Assembly: GCA_034509425.1 (NCBI GenBank)
Contig: JAVTVJ010000296.1
Location: forward strand, 1,240,001 to 1,304,000
DNA length: 64,000 nt
Reading direction: 5' to 3'
From: Eopsaltria australis
Taxonomy: Eukaryota; Chordata; Aves; Passeriformes; Petroicidae
Shown: in pieces, positions 1 through 12,500 of the stretch
Numbering within the stretch: position 1 is the first letter of the stretch
Layout: every line of letters begins with the position of its first letter
Notes under the pieces: generated by a model
The model's input: only the letters and a program-made list of their open reading frames with translations
The model's database searches: none
Told to the model about the DNA's origin: nothing
Made by a program: the position numbers and the translations under genes

Positions 1-309
1 GCTCCACGGAGGCGGCATTGTGCTTGTGCATGGGGAGAATTACTTTTTGGAGTGGGGAGGAGGCAGTGCTGGCCCTCACCAACGTGAGCTGCCCACGTGC
101 CTCCCTCCACACCCCCCGACCCGACTATATACACAGTATAAACACACACACACACTCGCCCGCGGGGACGAAGAGCGTGCCACTGTTCCGCTTCGAATCG
201 CAAGGCAGTGTCATGGAAACAAACCAAAAAAAAAAAGAAATAAAACCATAGCCACTTCAGAAAGACTGACCCGCGTGTCTTTAGCCGGGTTTTGTCGTCA
301 GTTTGTTTC
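1..309 (-). other. DAAM1: DAAM1 3' UTR (partial, continues off the left edge)
   Basis: This is sequence just downstream of the TGA at 312-310 on the minus strand. No AATAAA or ATTAAA occurs on the minus strand here, so the poly(A) site lies beyond position 1. In transcript sense it holds a U-rich run (about 220-245), a short UG repeat (complement of the CA run near 145-157) and a perfect Pumilio-type octamer UGUAUAUA (126-133). That it is 3' UTR is inferred from position alone. Confidence 0.75.
126..133 (-). promoter_or_regulatory. Pumilio-type element UGUAUAUA in the 3' UTR
   Basis: The minus strand reads TGTATATA, an exact match to the UGUANAUA consensus bound by PUF proteins (PUM1/PUM2), about 180 nt after the stop codon. 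An 8-mer can occur by chance. Its place in the 3' UTR beside a UG-rich stretch makes it plausible, not proven. Confidence 0.35.
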
Positions 310-519
310 TCAGAAGTTGAGCTTGGTGACGGGCCTCTCGCGGCCGCTCTCCGCCAGCTGGTTGGTGATGCGCTTGCGGTTGCGCTTGAGCTTGGTGAGG
401 TCCTTGTCGAAGACTTCTCCCGAGCGCAGGGCAGACACCAGGTCATCGAACTCGCCGCTCTCCTCCCCACTCTCCTTCGCCTTCCTCGCCTTGCGCTCCC
501 GCTCCCGCTGCTCCTTCAG
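310..519 (-). CDS. DAAM1: DAAM1 coding exon 25: end of FH2 tail, DAD and C-terminus
   Basis: This exon encodes residues 1011-1079 and the TGA stop (210 nt). It starts after acceptor gacctgcag at [10 protein letters not shown], a charged helix. It then carries the Diaphanous autoregulatory domain core [11 protein letters not shown] (about 1034-1044) and the basic patch KLKRNRKR (about 1053-1060), ending TKLNF. In the family, the DAD binds the N-terminal FH3 region to hold the formin closed, and the basic patch strengthens that contact. The ending is diagnostic for DAAM1. Confidence 0.95.
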   Translation of the reverse strand: MKEQRERERKARKAKESGEESGEFDDLVSALRSGEVFDKDLTKLKRNRKRITNQLAESGRERPVTKLNF

Positions 520-3500
520 CTGCAGGTCACCAGCAGGGGGGAAAGAAGGCATCTCAGTCTCACATGGCGGGTTGTGGGGGTGCCCGACTCATGCATGGTG
601 ACCCCCAAACTCACGGAACAAGGGTGGGTTCTCACCCCAGTGCTTAGCACGTGAGAGCTGGTCAGGGTTACTGATACACCCCTCCCCTGGAAGTGCTCCA
701 AGGACAGGCTGGAAAGGGCTTGGAGCAACCTGGTCTAGTGGCAGGTGTCCAAGCCCACAGTGAGGAAGTCGAAACTAGAACTAGGTCACTTCCAATCCAA
801 ACCATTCTATGATTCTGAGATTTTATGATACAACCCATGGGCTGAGGGTCACAACTCCACAGCTGCTGATTGTGGGTCACAGCAGCCCCCAGACAGCACC
901 AGCTCTGCTGCACATTTCAGCTGCAAGACCTCACCAGCCCAACGTCATTAATCAAGTAATGAAAAGTGAAAAGCCAGTGAGTCTAAGACCACAGAAGCTG
1001 CCTTCCCAGTTTTCAGTGCTCCCTGCGCCACTGTGGCCACCATGGGGACACTATGACACAGCTGCCACTCCCAGGTGCTCTGGGGGTGCTGCCAGACTGG
1101 CTGGCATGTGCTCACCTGTGCCTCCATGCGTGCCCGGCGCTCCTCCTCCTCCTTCCTCTTCCTCATGTTCTCATTCTCCTGCTTGGCCTCGGTGACAGCT
1201 TGAAGGAACTGGTCAAAGATGCCAAAGAATTCATCAGGCTGCATTTTGTCTGTGTCTTCTCCAAAGTGCTTCACAGCCTTGGAAAACTGGAAGAGAGAAG
1301 ACAGGGGTGCATCAGTCTTGGATAAATCCACTGGATTGGTGAAACCTTCAACCTGATGGAGCAGAGTGAAACACTTCCAGCAGCAATGGCAGAGAGCAGG
1401 GCTTTGCCTCATCAAGCCTCGATTTAAACCTGAAATAAATCACCTGATGGGTTGGTTACCTGTTGCCCTGCAAGACCTGGATCATTATCAAGCCCCCTCT
1501 CCCCATCTCGCCTCCGGCTCTGCTGAGCCTCCCCTGCCCCAGCTCCACTTTATTAACTAAGCAGCAGTAAAAATAAGGAAGCAAAATATTGTGGGACCAA
1601 AGACATAAAACTAATAGTAAACACGGCAGGGGAAGGGAAACTTGCACTTTTAAGTTTTCTTTGAAGTATTTTTGGGGTATTATTTATCATTGCCACATGG
1701 CTCTGCTATTGAAACCAAATGTGTTGGTGAAACTTCTAAAAGAGATTTCTGCCCAGGCTCAGGCACAGCCCTGGGCAGGGAAAGAGGGAGTTTTCCGGCC
1801 TCTTGTGCTGTTTGCACACCATTAATGTGAGGGAGTTGAATGAGGCTGTAGCAGAGGTCAGGACAGGACATCCACAATCTGCCAAAGTGTCCCAGTCCCC
1901 AGGCAGCCCCCGAGTTGTCCTTGGGACTGACACTCTTTGTTCTCACTTCCAGTCTGAAGGAGACTCTTTGTGCAGAGCAAGTTTGTTAAAATTGTGAAGG
2001 CACATTCTGGAGATAAGCAGGCTTAGAAGAAAAGGAAAACAAAATCAAAGCACCAACAGATTTATTAGTTGCTTTGATATTGCAGGGTAGACCAAGAGGA
2101 ACATTTTTAAAGCCTGTCTGTATGATTTAGTTTTATTTGCAGGGGTGCCCCGGGCTCTTCAAAAGACATTTAGTGCATTTTTATTTCTTTGTTTACTTAA
2201 GAGACTTCACACTTCAAGATGCAGGGAGGAATCTGAGAGGTGCCACTATATAAGTCAATATAATTGAGGTTAATCTTGCTGATTTTAATCAAGATATTAA
2301 AACTCTCTGCCATGTTCAGGGGATTCTGGTGAGGGAGGAAAGGCTGAAAATGCTTATGTGATTTAAAGTTTGTAAAACAGGAATATTTCTGCTTTCTTAA
2401 GAGAAAACAGGAAAACAACTTGAATCTGGACATGTGTTTAAAAAGCAAAGAGTTGGAGTGGTCCACACAGCCCTTCCCTTCCACCAACCATGGGAATAGC
2501 TGCAAATTGCTTCAGAGTGGACTTTCACAGATGCTGGAGACCACGACCAGACCTTCTGCTACAGATCCAGCCACGTCAGCAGAAGATGACACAATTTACA
2601 GGGCATCTGTCACCATCTCCACAGTCCTAACTCACTGCAGAGAATAACTCTGCCAGGTTACCACCAACAGGCCAAAAGGGTGGCCTGGGTTAGCCACGGC
2701 CACAGGGATGTCCATCATATTGCCCAAGCATGGGTCAGAAGGACAGTGCCAAACAGACACAGGACAAGGAGGTGATGCTGAAAAGCTGCTCAGATCCCAA
2801 GGACATTGGTGGCCTTACCAGCTCTTTGGCTTCCATCAGGAGATCCTCAACATCCGAGAAGCTGAAGCTGGCCAGTGTGATGAACTGGCTGACGACAGAC
2901 ACAAACTTGTCACCTGCCTGCTGAACCTGAGACTTCTGGAAGTCCAGCTCCTTTGGGGGGAAAGAAAGGTAACTCTGGTCAGGCCCTGGCTGATGGGAGA
3001 CACAAATACCACTGACTTCTGGCAGTGCCATTGGGAGTGTGCCTGAATCAGTGCCAGGGGCTCTGCCAGCACCACCATGGCTGCTCCCCCTGCCATGCAT
3101 GGCACCCCAGATTATCCCATTTTATACTTTTTTATTTGAAGTAAGCTTTTAAACCAAATCCTGCAGGAAAGCTGATGGAAGCAGGATAATCCAGCAAGAC
3201 AGTGAGTCCTTTGGGACACCTCCACCATTTCATCACCACTCCAGCTGTGCTGCAGAAGTGCTCCCCAGCCCTCAGTGGTTTTGCAGCCAAGGGGAGACCC
3301 CTCTGCACATCACAGGTCCTCCTTGGGTATCATCACTAGGCTTACTCAGCCTCCCTTGATGTATTAGACATAAACCATGCCTGTGCCTAAACACACATGG
3401 TAACTTCAGTGCCAAAACAGCCCTGAGAGGACAGGCACACGTGCAGGGCAGGAAGGAAAGGCAAAAAGATCTCCAGGATGTGAGACAAAAGCAGCTTCAC

Positions 3501-6500
3501 TGGGAGCTCCCTGGCCTGCCTCCCCAAGGAGGGATGCAGGGCTGCCCAGAGCCAGGCTGGACTACACTTGATTTAAATAATACTTACAGTCTCCACCGCT
3601 CTCAGGCCGCTTCTCAGAGTGTTTATTTCTTTCTCCAGCTCGGTCATGCTGTTGGAAATAGCAGGATGTTAATTTTCAGCCTTTCCCAGCAAAATCTACA
3701 GCTCTCTGACCAATTTGACCATGGTTTTCCCACTGAAAAGACCCCAACCCTGCCCACTTTGCCTCCTTTTTGCAGATCAGCATGCCTTGAGCAGCAAATC
3801 AGACTGACAGCCTCTAAGCTGGGACTATTTCACAGCGGCTGCAGCTGCTTGTTTCAAAGCAAAGCGTTTTCCTGTATTTTTAATCAAGGGGACTGCACAG
3901 GTTTAGCAAGCTCAGCAGCCTCCAGAGAAAGGATGGCTCAGGAGAGGGCCTTGCTGGGCACAGATTTCCCCACAGGTCCAGCAGAGGATGGGATCATTGT
4001 CCCAGTGCAGAGGACAGTTTTTCAGGGCACCACGGTTGGGTGAACACCAGGCCAACCATCCTTCCGAGGAGCAGCGAGGCTTTCACAAAAGGGAGACAGC
4101 CCAAATACAGAGAAATAAAAATAAATCACCACGTCTGGCGCTGCCTTTGTTTACACAAGGCTCAAGCCCCTGATGAGCTTCAAATTCAAGTGCTTATGGG
4201 TTTCTACCACTACGTCTGAGGGGAAGCTTTCTCACAAAGCCTCGGTGACCACAGGCTTGATGCCTTTCCAGGGGTGTCTGTGCGAGGGCTGGGGTCCCTG
4301 GAAATGCTGACGCCGGGTCATGGGGCAAGCATTCCTGGCAGGTTTCGTCTGGGAAAACGCAGTTTTGGGAGCCCTGTGCTCCAGCAGTTCATTACTAGTG
4401 GTGGGATTGACAGAGGCGGCAATTTCTGCTTCACAGCTGCAGGGCTGGGGGGACTTCAGGGTTTTCCAGAGCTTTGGAAACTTTTTGGTTTCGCTCCGGA
4501 TTGGACCAAACCCAAGTGTTACATATGGTGTCCAGTTTAGAGCGAAATGATAAAGTTAGGGGGGTAAAGAAACCCTCTGAGCAGGAGTTTTCTTTCCCAC
4601 ACGTGTGCCTGTGCAACAGCTGCAGATCAGGAGCATGGGAAAGCCAGAGTCTCCACCAGCAAGGAGCATGTCCTGCTCAGCCAAGCCCTCAGCTGATGCT
4701 TAAAAACTGAGCACCACATCCCCACAGAACCATGGAATATCCTGAGCTGGAAGGGACTGATAAGGATCTCTAAGTCCAGCTCCTGGCTCTGCACAGGACA
4801 GCCCCAAGGATCCCACCCTGTGCCTGAGAGCATTGTCCAAATGCTTCTGGAGCTCTGTCAGGCTTGGTGCTGTGACTGCTGCCCTGAGGAGTCTGTTCTG
4901 GTGTCCAACCACCATCTGGGAGAAGAACACTCTTCCCTGCACGCCAAGATCTGTCCTGTCACTGTGCTCAATCCCAGTGGCTGATGATTGTTCTACATTT
5001 TATGCATAAGGATGCCTTTTTTGTGCAGTACATATCTTCCTCGGGAACCCACCACTGCTTCAAGAGGCCTTTGAAGCTTGGAAGACCCTCAAGCCACTGT
5101 AAACTCCATGTATATTTCATAGAATCATGGAATGGTTTGGGTTGGAAGGGACCTCAAAGCCCATCCTGTTCCAACCCTGCTGCCATGGGACACATTCCAC
5201 TGTCCCAGGTTGCTCCAAGCCCTGTCCAACCTGGCCTGGAACAGTGCCAGGGAGGGGACATCCACAACTTCTCTGGGTAACCTGTTCTACCTGCACACTC
5301 TCTAAGGAGGTGCAGTTTCAGCCCCTTTTCATGTCCACAGCTAATACAAATGGCTGCAGAAATGTGTGAACTTTGCTGCTCACATCCCTGAAGCATCAAA
5401 GCCTGTAAGCTCCTGCTGGAGTTTAAAACCAAAACAGAGCCTCATTGATTTCAGAGGTACTTCAGCACATACTTGAGGGCTTTGCAGGGCAACAGCAGAT
5501 TCCTTCTGAACTTAAAGGTTCAGCCTGTGTTTAAGGGCTTTGCTGAACTGGGGCAGCCTGTTCCCAACAGGTCACTGGGCACGGTTAAAAAGCTGATTGC
5601 AAACCCCAGAAACTCCATGTTGGTGGTAAAACGAGGGGCAGGCAGGACCTGGATGCAGGTGAGCCCCTCACAGAGCTGCCTGGTCCTGCCCTTGCTGCAG
5701 GCAGAGCCTCCCTGGCATATGAAGATAAACAGCTGCCCTTTATCTGCAGCCACACCGCAACCGCTTCCTCCTTGATTACTTAATGCACCATTAGAAATTA
5801 ATTAAATGCTTTTGTGGTGAGATAACAACAGGAAGCGGCTGCTCCAAGCAGCTCTCCTCCCTCAAGCTCAGAAGTTTAGAGCCTTTGCTGCAAGGGCTGT
5901 GATTTAAAGCTGCCAGGTGATGTTTGCTTCTGAGTCCTGGGCTGCTCTGGGCCAGCGTGGCCACGGCATGGGATACAGCCCAGCAGGCAGGATCTGGCCA
6001 GGAGGGTGAGCTGGGGTGGGGTGACAAAGCAGGGCAAAGCAGGCTGAAATGAGGGGGAAAGCACTCTCAGTGCTCCCTAAGTGCCACCTCAACCCCTGCT
6101 TACTTGACTTTGGCTGCCAGCGGGATGTCTCGCAGCTCCTCATGCAGATGGAGGACTTTGGGATATTTCTTCTCCACAACAGTGATGAGATAGTGCAGCA
6201 GGGTGATGTTCCTAGGGGAGAGGAGCAGAGAGGTCAGTGTGGCAGCATCTTGGGGAGCTCATAGTTTAGCCAAAAACCCTGGTTAAATCCCAACCCTGGT
6301 AATGAACTGTTGGAGGATTTCTGCAAGGATGCTGCTTGATGCCTGTCTGGGGACAGGGGATGGGTCTGTCCCATGCACAGCTACAGGGCAGAGCAGCCTG
6401 GCTCCTGCAAGCAAGGGCTCTCCACAGGGGAAACCCAGGGGAGGTGACTTGAGTGTCACTGCTCTTGTCCTCCACTGTCTTTACTGATGGATGAAACCAG

Positions 6501-9500
6501 GCAGGTTTGAGACCTGACCCAGCTCCTCTTGCTCCGTGAACAGAGCTCAGCAGGGCAGAGCAAACCAGGCAATGGCTGCGTCAGCATGGGAGAGTGCCAG
6601 AGGGGGTTCCCAGGGAGAAAAGCCCCTGGAAACCCTTTCTCTGGTTCTCAGCTTCTTCAAAGGGGTTAAAAAGCATTTGGAAGATGATCCTCCTAATCAG
6701 CCTTGGCTGAAGTTTAGCCAGCCCAGGCAGGAAAGCCCCCATCAATCCCTGTGCTGATCTGCACCTCAGCTTCCCTTGAAAGCTGTCCTGCTGAAAAAAT
6801 GCACACTCACATCACTGGATGTGCCAAATTGGGCAACAGCAGGAGGGGACTGCCCCCACCTACCCATGTCCCACAGGTAATGCTGGTGACCCTTCCATTC
6901 CTTCAACACCCCTGGGGCCCGTGGGTGCTACCAAGGATAAGGACAGGGGCTGCTCACTTGTCAATGCTGGACTTGGTGTCTGCGATCTTGTTGAGGCTGG
7001 AGATCTTAAACCCAAAGGCATTGCCCCTCTGGCCCTTGTTCATGTAGTTCCCAAAGGCCAGGACCACCTCCAGGAGCTGCTGGAGGCTGCTGCTCTGCAG
7101 CACTGCCTTGGAGCCAGCACGGATGGCTGAAAGCAGAGAGGGGTGGGACATTACCCCCTGCCACAACAGCCCACCAGCAACCCCTTCAGTACCCTCAAAG
7201 AGTGACCACCAACTCCTTCCCTTCCCTTCCCTTCCCTTCCCTTCCCTTCCCTTCCCTTCCCTTCCCTTCCCTTCCCTTCCCTTCCCTTCCCTTCCCTTCC
7301 CTTCCCACCAGGTCCGCATGGACCAGGCTCATCCTGGCACAGAGGATGCTCTTCCTGGGAGCAATCCCTGTGCTGGCACAGAGTCCCTTAGCAGGTCTGG
7401 TCACTTACCTTCCACCTTGGGTTTGACCTCTGCAACCCTCTCTGCAAATTTCTTCTTGAAGTAGAGGGACTGCAGCCTTTGCTGATAATGGTTTATCCTG
7501 GAAAACAAAGAGGAGGTGCAGGTTGAGCTTTGCTTGCTCCAGGCAGAACTCTGTTGCTCTGCTGCTCACAGCTGTGCTTACAAAGCACGCTTGAGCCAGG
7601 GTGATGAAAAAATAATGACCCCTTTTCTCCCAGAAACTGTGCTGGGATGGGAAAAATTGACAACTGAAGCTACAGCTGTCCTGGGGTGGATCCCCATGGG
7701 TTCTTAAGCACATGCTTAAGCCTATCCTTAACTCAGCAGGTTCAACAAGTGAATTTTTACACCCTATTGGTATGAACAAACAGTTCTTTCACAACCACTC
7801 CTAAGCAAAGGTGCTGATGAGGTCTGGACTCCCCGTGGCTTTGTGATGAGCTGCAGCTGGAGAGAGGTTCACCTGTGACCAGAACTAATGAAAATGAACC
7901 TTCTGATCATCCGAACGATGGCCTGGGTTTGGAAAGCCCCTTTCCTGGGCAAGTCAGGGATGGTTCTGCTCATGTCAGCTGTGTTTAGGCTAAACAAGGT
8001 CTCACTTGTATGCACATGGCAGTCTGATCTGAGTCACTTGGACCAAGGACCCACGGGAGACATGCTCACACACAGGGCCATGAGCTATCTGTTGTACTAA
8101 TCAGAGGTGACAAAGACATCACACTCGGTTACAGACCACAAGGCAAATTAAAAAGCCGTGCTGGAAATCAAGGGAAACATTTCCATCAGCACACTGTGCT
8201 TTCCAAAGGATGAAGGCATGGGAGCAACACTTGGGCGAGAGCCTGTGAAGAAGAAAGGTGACCCTCTGATAGAAAAGCTAATTCTGAGCATCACTGAGCC
8301 CTGAGGGCTCAGGTCTGAACTTCACAGCTCCATCCTGCCTGCCTCTGACACTCAGCATCGCCCCGGTGCTCATCGGTGCGTGTCTCAGGGAGGATGGGAG
8401 CATTTCTATTTTTGATCTCCCAGTGCAATCTCGAATTGTAAAACTCGCTGACCTTGCCAACAAGTGACTCGCTTGAAGTTCAGCTAAGAAATTCAAAGAG
8501 CTCAATGCTCAGTTCAATTTAAATAAGGAGCTTCAAGATTTTAACCCGGCACCTCTGGAGGATGTGCATGCAATAGATAAGGTTATTCATCCCTGAAGAC
8601 TCCTAAGTCTTAAATGATTGCTTCCAGGAGCAGGAAGAAATGACATTTCCTTTCAGTCTCACACAGTCTCAGGAGCCCTAGGGATGAGTCAATCCTGAGG
8701 TGAGGAGTGGGACTCATCTACACAGCAGGGCAAAATGTACATACATCAGGCTTGAATGTTCATTAAGATGAAAGGGAAAGGAGCATTGTATTACCATTTT
8801 AAGAGCACTTTCCACCTGGGCCACAATGAATCATAGAATGATTTGGGTTGGAAGGGGCTGAAAGATCATTTAGTTGCAACCACTCTGCCCTGTAGGGACA
8901 CCTTCCACTAGACTAGGTTAGATCACAGGATCTCAGAATCATCAAGGTCCAAAGAGACCCTCAAGATCATCTAGTCCAACCATCAACCCAGAACCACCAC
9001 AAAATCCATCTCCCCATCCCTCTCCCCTGCTCTGTCCAGCTGCTCCTTGTAAGGGAGCACAACCCTGATTTTAGGAGCACAGCCATCACGAATGATCCTT
9101 CTAATGTGGAGTGCCTTGCTTGCCCTCCTGTCTGCTTGGCCCACCCATTCCTTGATGTGAAAAACAGTAAGAAGGGCTTATTTCCCAAGCAGGCTCCATG
9201 AAACAGCCACCTCCCGACCAGCCCAGTGCAGCCACTGGCCAAAATGTGTCCCCTGGGCCACCAACCTGCTCATTTCGAAGAGGAACCGGTCAGCCTTGGC
9301 CATGCGGTCCAGCTCGTGCTTGTGCTCTTCCAGCAGGTCAATGTCACCCTTTTCAGGAACAAACTTCAGGAGCTGAAAAGGAGAAAGCACAGTGAGGTCC
9401 ATGAACACTTTTTCAGGAGCCAAATAGTGATTTATTTCCTCGAGTCTAACACCTTTTCAGCATGTACAGTGACCCCAAGGCACCTGTGAAATGTGTTATT

Positions 9501-12500
9501 GCTGTCCCTGTGACCTTCCTCACATTACTCCATCACGTCAGAGCCTCTTGCCTCTGCCCTGCCATCACTCTGCTTTTACAACAGATGAATTAAGTCTGTT
9601 CCAAGGAGATTTCAACACCAGCTCTGCCAGAGATGTCAGTCAGGGACTCCCATTTGCTGCAACTCTACTTATTAGATAGAAATTTTGTGATAATCCTTCC
9701 ACGACTCTGCTCAAAGTGCAATTACCAGCTCAGCTCTAAGGACAGGTGAAGAATATGCTTCCCAAGGGATTCAGAGGGGGTGAAAAATGGGATTTCCCTT
9801 TTGAGGACTGCACAAACACCGTCTAAGCTTTCAAAAATAAACCACCACTGAGCACAAACTTCCAGCTGCAGCCACAAAAAGGGGAAATAGCCCCACCCTG
9901 GGGTCCCAGGCAGACCCAGGTACAGGAATGGCACATGGGGGCCATGCTGCTCCCAGCACTGATGCCACAACCGAGCTGCTTTCCTGCTGCTCCAACACAC
10001 CTGGGTAGTTTTACAATATGTGTCTGGTGAATAATTTGGGGCCCAACACACTCAAAGCCAAGCTTTGGTCCCAAGGACAGCGTTGTCTCAGCACGAGGCA
10101 ACCACAAAGGAGCAGGAGACATGGTGCCCACCTGCTCCAGCATGTCTTTTGGGAGGTCCTCCTGCTCGTCCATCGTCAAAATCGCTCGTTTGATCTCGTC
10201 ATTTGAGAGTTTCAGCCTGGGAGGTGGAGGGAAAGGAGAGTTATTCCCAGACCAGCAACTGGAGAAGGTTCAGGAGCATTTCCTTACACACCTGTGCAAC
10301 ATGAACAACTTAACCCCCAGCCAGCAGCAGCATCACTAACAGCTCTATCCAGCACGTTATGAAGAAGGATGTGTGAGAGATGTGGTAGGACCATGCTCTG
10401 CCAGGGCTCAGCACAGCACAGAGCAGCCCTGGCACTGCTGCAAATGGTGGGTCAAACCCCCCCAGCCAATTCCCTCTCCCCACACCGCAGCTGCCATTCC
10501 CTATTTCCCTGTTTTACAGTACTTTATGTAAGGATTGTAAGCAGTACATTAAATATCCAACTTTCAGATGTTACTCTTGCCCACAGCAATGCTGCTCCTG
10601 CAGTTCCAGCACCCCCAAAGGCCATGGGGCCAGGGGGTCACGTTCCCACCAGCAGCACAGCCCAGCCCAGGCTCAGGAGTGCAGCTCAGCACTGCCCCTG
10701 AACTCAGTGCCACAACCCTTAAGGAAAATCTGGCCAATTTCCACTGCTGTTCTTGGATTTAAACATTGCCTCTCTCACTTCTCCTGACCACCTTCAGCTG
10801 GAGTCTTCCTCTACGGAAAAATGAGCAAGAAATCCAGAATTTGGACAAGCACATGTTCAGCATCCCAGGAAACCAATCAGTTTGGTTTTCTTAAGAGACC
10901 TGGGGATTCAATGTGCTTCTAAGTGTAAGAAGCTGGAAACCAACCTCTCCTCCACTTTTTCTTCCTCTACTTCACCTAAGAGGAATTGAAGATGCAGCCT
11001 CAAATTGGAGATTTTCAAAACCACAGACCACTGTGTCACAGCGAGCACCACCAGGCTGGGCTTCCCTGGCAGAGATCTTTCTGCCAGCAGCCCACACTGA
11101 GCTGAGGCAACAGAGAGATGGAAAGACGCCCTCGGCTCCTCCTGGGCTAGAGCAGCCATTAATTACAGTTTAATTCGACTGCAGCACTCCCCGGAACCGC
11201 TCCCTGCAAGGACTTTGATTGCAAAACCACACGTATTTTTCTTCTTCTTTGCGTTGTGGTCTATAAAATAATCTAAATTAAATAAAGGGAAAGCTCAGAA
11301 ACTCGTGCAACTCTGTTTACCTACACCCTCTCCCTCGCCCAGCGTGCAGTCATGGTTAAAGCCATTGCAACAGATCCAGTTTGAAAAATGTGATTCCCTG
11401 TACTTGCACGCAGGGAAAAACCACAGCGTTGAAAAGACCTGTTTGAGGAAGCCCATGGCCCCATATCGGTGATCAGTGCTGCCAAGGGATGCTGGAACAC
11501 TGGATGTGGCTCAAAGGAATGAGCTGAAACCAGAAACACACCCTACAGCAGGATGGGAGACCTTGGAAGTCAACCTGATCAGCAGATCAAAAAGAAGACT
11601 GGGAGCTGACTTGATCACTCTGAGTAATTAAACAAGGAGGGTGTTTTTCACTCCCACGTCCCTTCAGGGAGCAGACTGAGACTGTGGAGCTGGCTTTTGG
11701 AAGCTAAAGCTAATACAGGAAGGGTGCTGGTTTCTAAGGCCAGGGTAGCAAGGACTTGGTTTAGCTTGGAATATTTTGCTCAAGACTGGAAGTGAAGGAT
11801 TAGCTTTGTCGAGGCAGGTGGATCTTACAGACCTGGTACGTAAATCTTCATTCCTTATAAGCCCATGTTTCTCATCCTGCACTCAGTCCTCTCTCACTCC
11901 TCCTCAAAGAGAGAGGGCCTGTTAATTAAGGAGTGAGTTAAAATCTACCTCAGCCAGGGGAGGAAGCTCAAAGATTGCACTGAGCAGCTGCCAAGACAAT
12001 TGTTGGGGTTGTCATACAAGGAGCAAACCCAGGATCCTCAGAAAATGTCCCATCTGCTGCTTGCAGTAACAGGCAGCCACATCCTGAGGCCACCCTACCT
12101 CTCCCTTACAATGGCAGTGGCCAGGATGGGACATGATCCAAGGTGGGATATGAATGAAACTGCAGGAGAACTCCTTTTACATCCAAGCAGAAACAGGAAT
12201 GCTCAGACCACCAACACTGGTCTCCACCCTGATAAAAAGCAGACATTGGCTAAATCTGGGCATCCCTGGGAGGCAAAAATGCTGCTGGGAGAAGGGGGTG
12301 GGCAGGCAGCTACTCCTCATCCATAGCAAACACCTAAAGCACAGAAAAGTACCATGATCATCTCCAGCAGGGTGGGGGAAGATGAAGATGACTTCTTTAA
12401 AGCCCTTGCTCATTAAAAGCAAAGTCAACAATAAAAATGCATTTAAAAAGAAAGAGGTTGAAAAAAAAAAACCCAACTTTTCTCAGGAATCATCACAACC

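Larger units (their letters stand above)
3649..6103 (-). other. Intron 21, two CR1 fragments
   Basis: This 2.5-kb intron has donor AA|gtaagc and acceptor ccaacag. It holds minus-oriented CR1 pieces near 4718-4960 and 5118-5290. I recognised nothing in the rest. Confidence 0.8.
7498..9265 (-). other. Intron 18, with stacked CR1 fragments
   Basis: A 1.8-kb intron with the weak donor AG|gttggt and acceptor tttccag. Two CR1 3' ends lie head to tail at about 8823-9070. The remainder is unremarkable. Confidence 0.8.

Noticed and set aside
225..250. AATAAA-like word in the left end (AAATAAAACC)
   Set aside because: It is on the plus strand; the DAAM1 transcript is minus, so it cannot be its poly(A) signal.
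20..601. 193-codon plus-strand ORF over the left end
   Set aside because: It is the antisense of DAAM1 exon 25 and the 3' UTR; the minus-strand frame is clearly the real one.
7202..7464. Open frames made of SLPFP or GREGK repeats
   Set aside because: They are translations of the CCCTT pentanucleotide repeat within intron 19.
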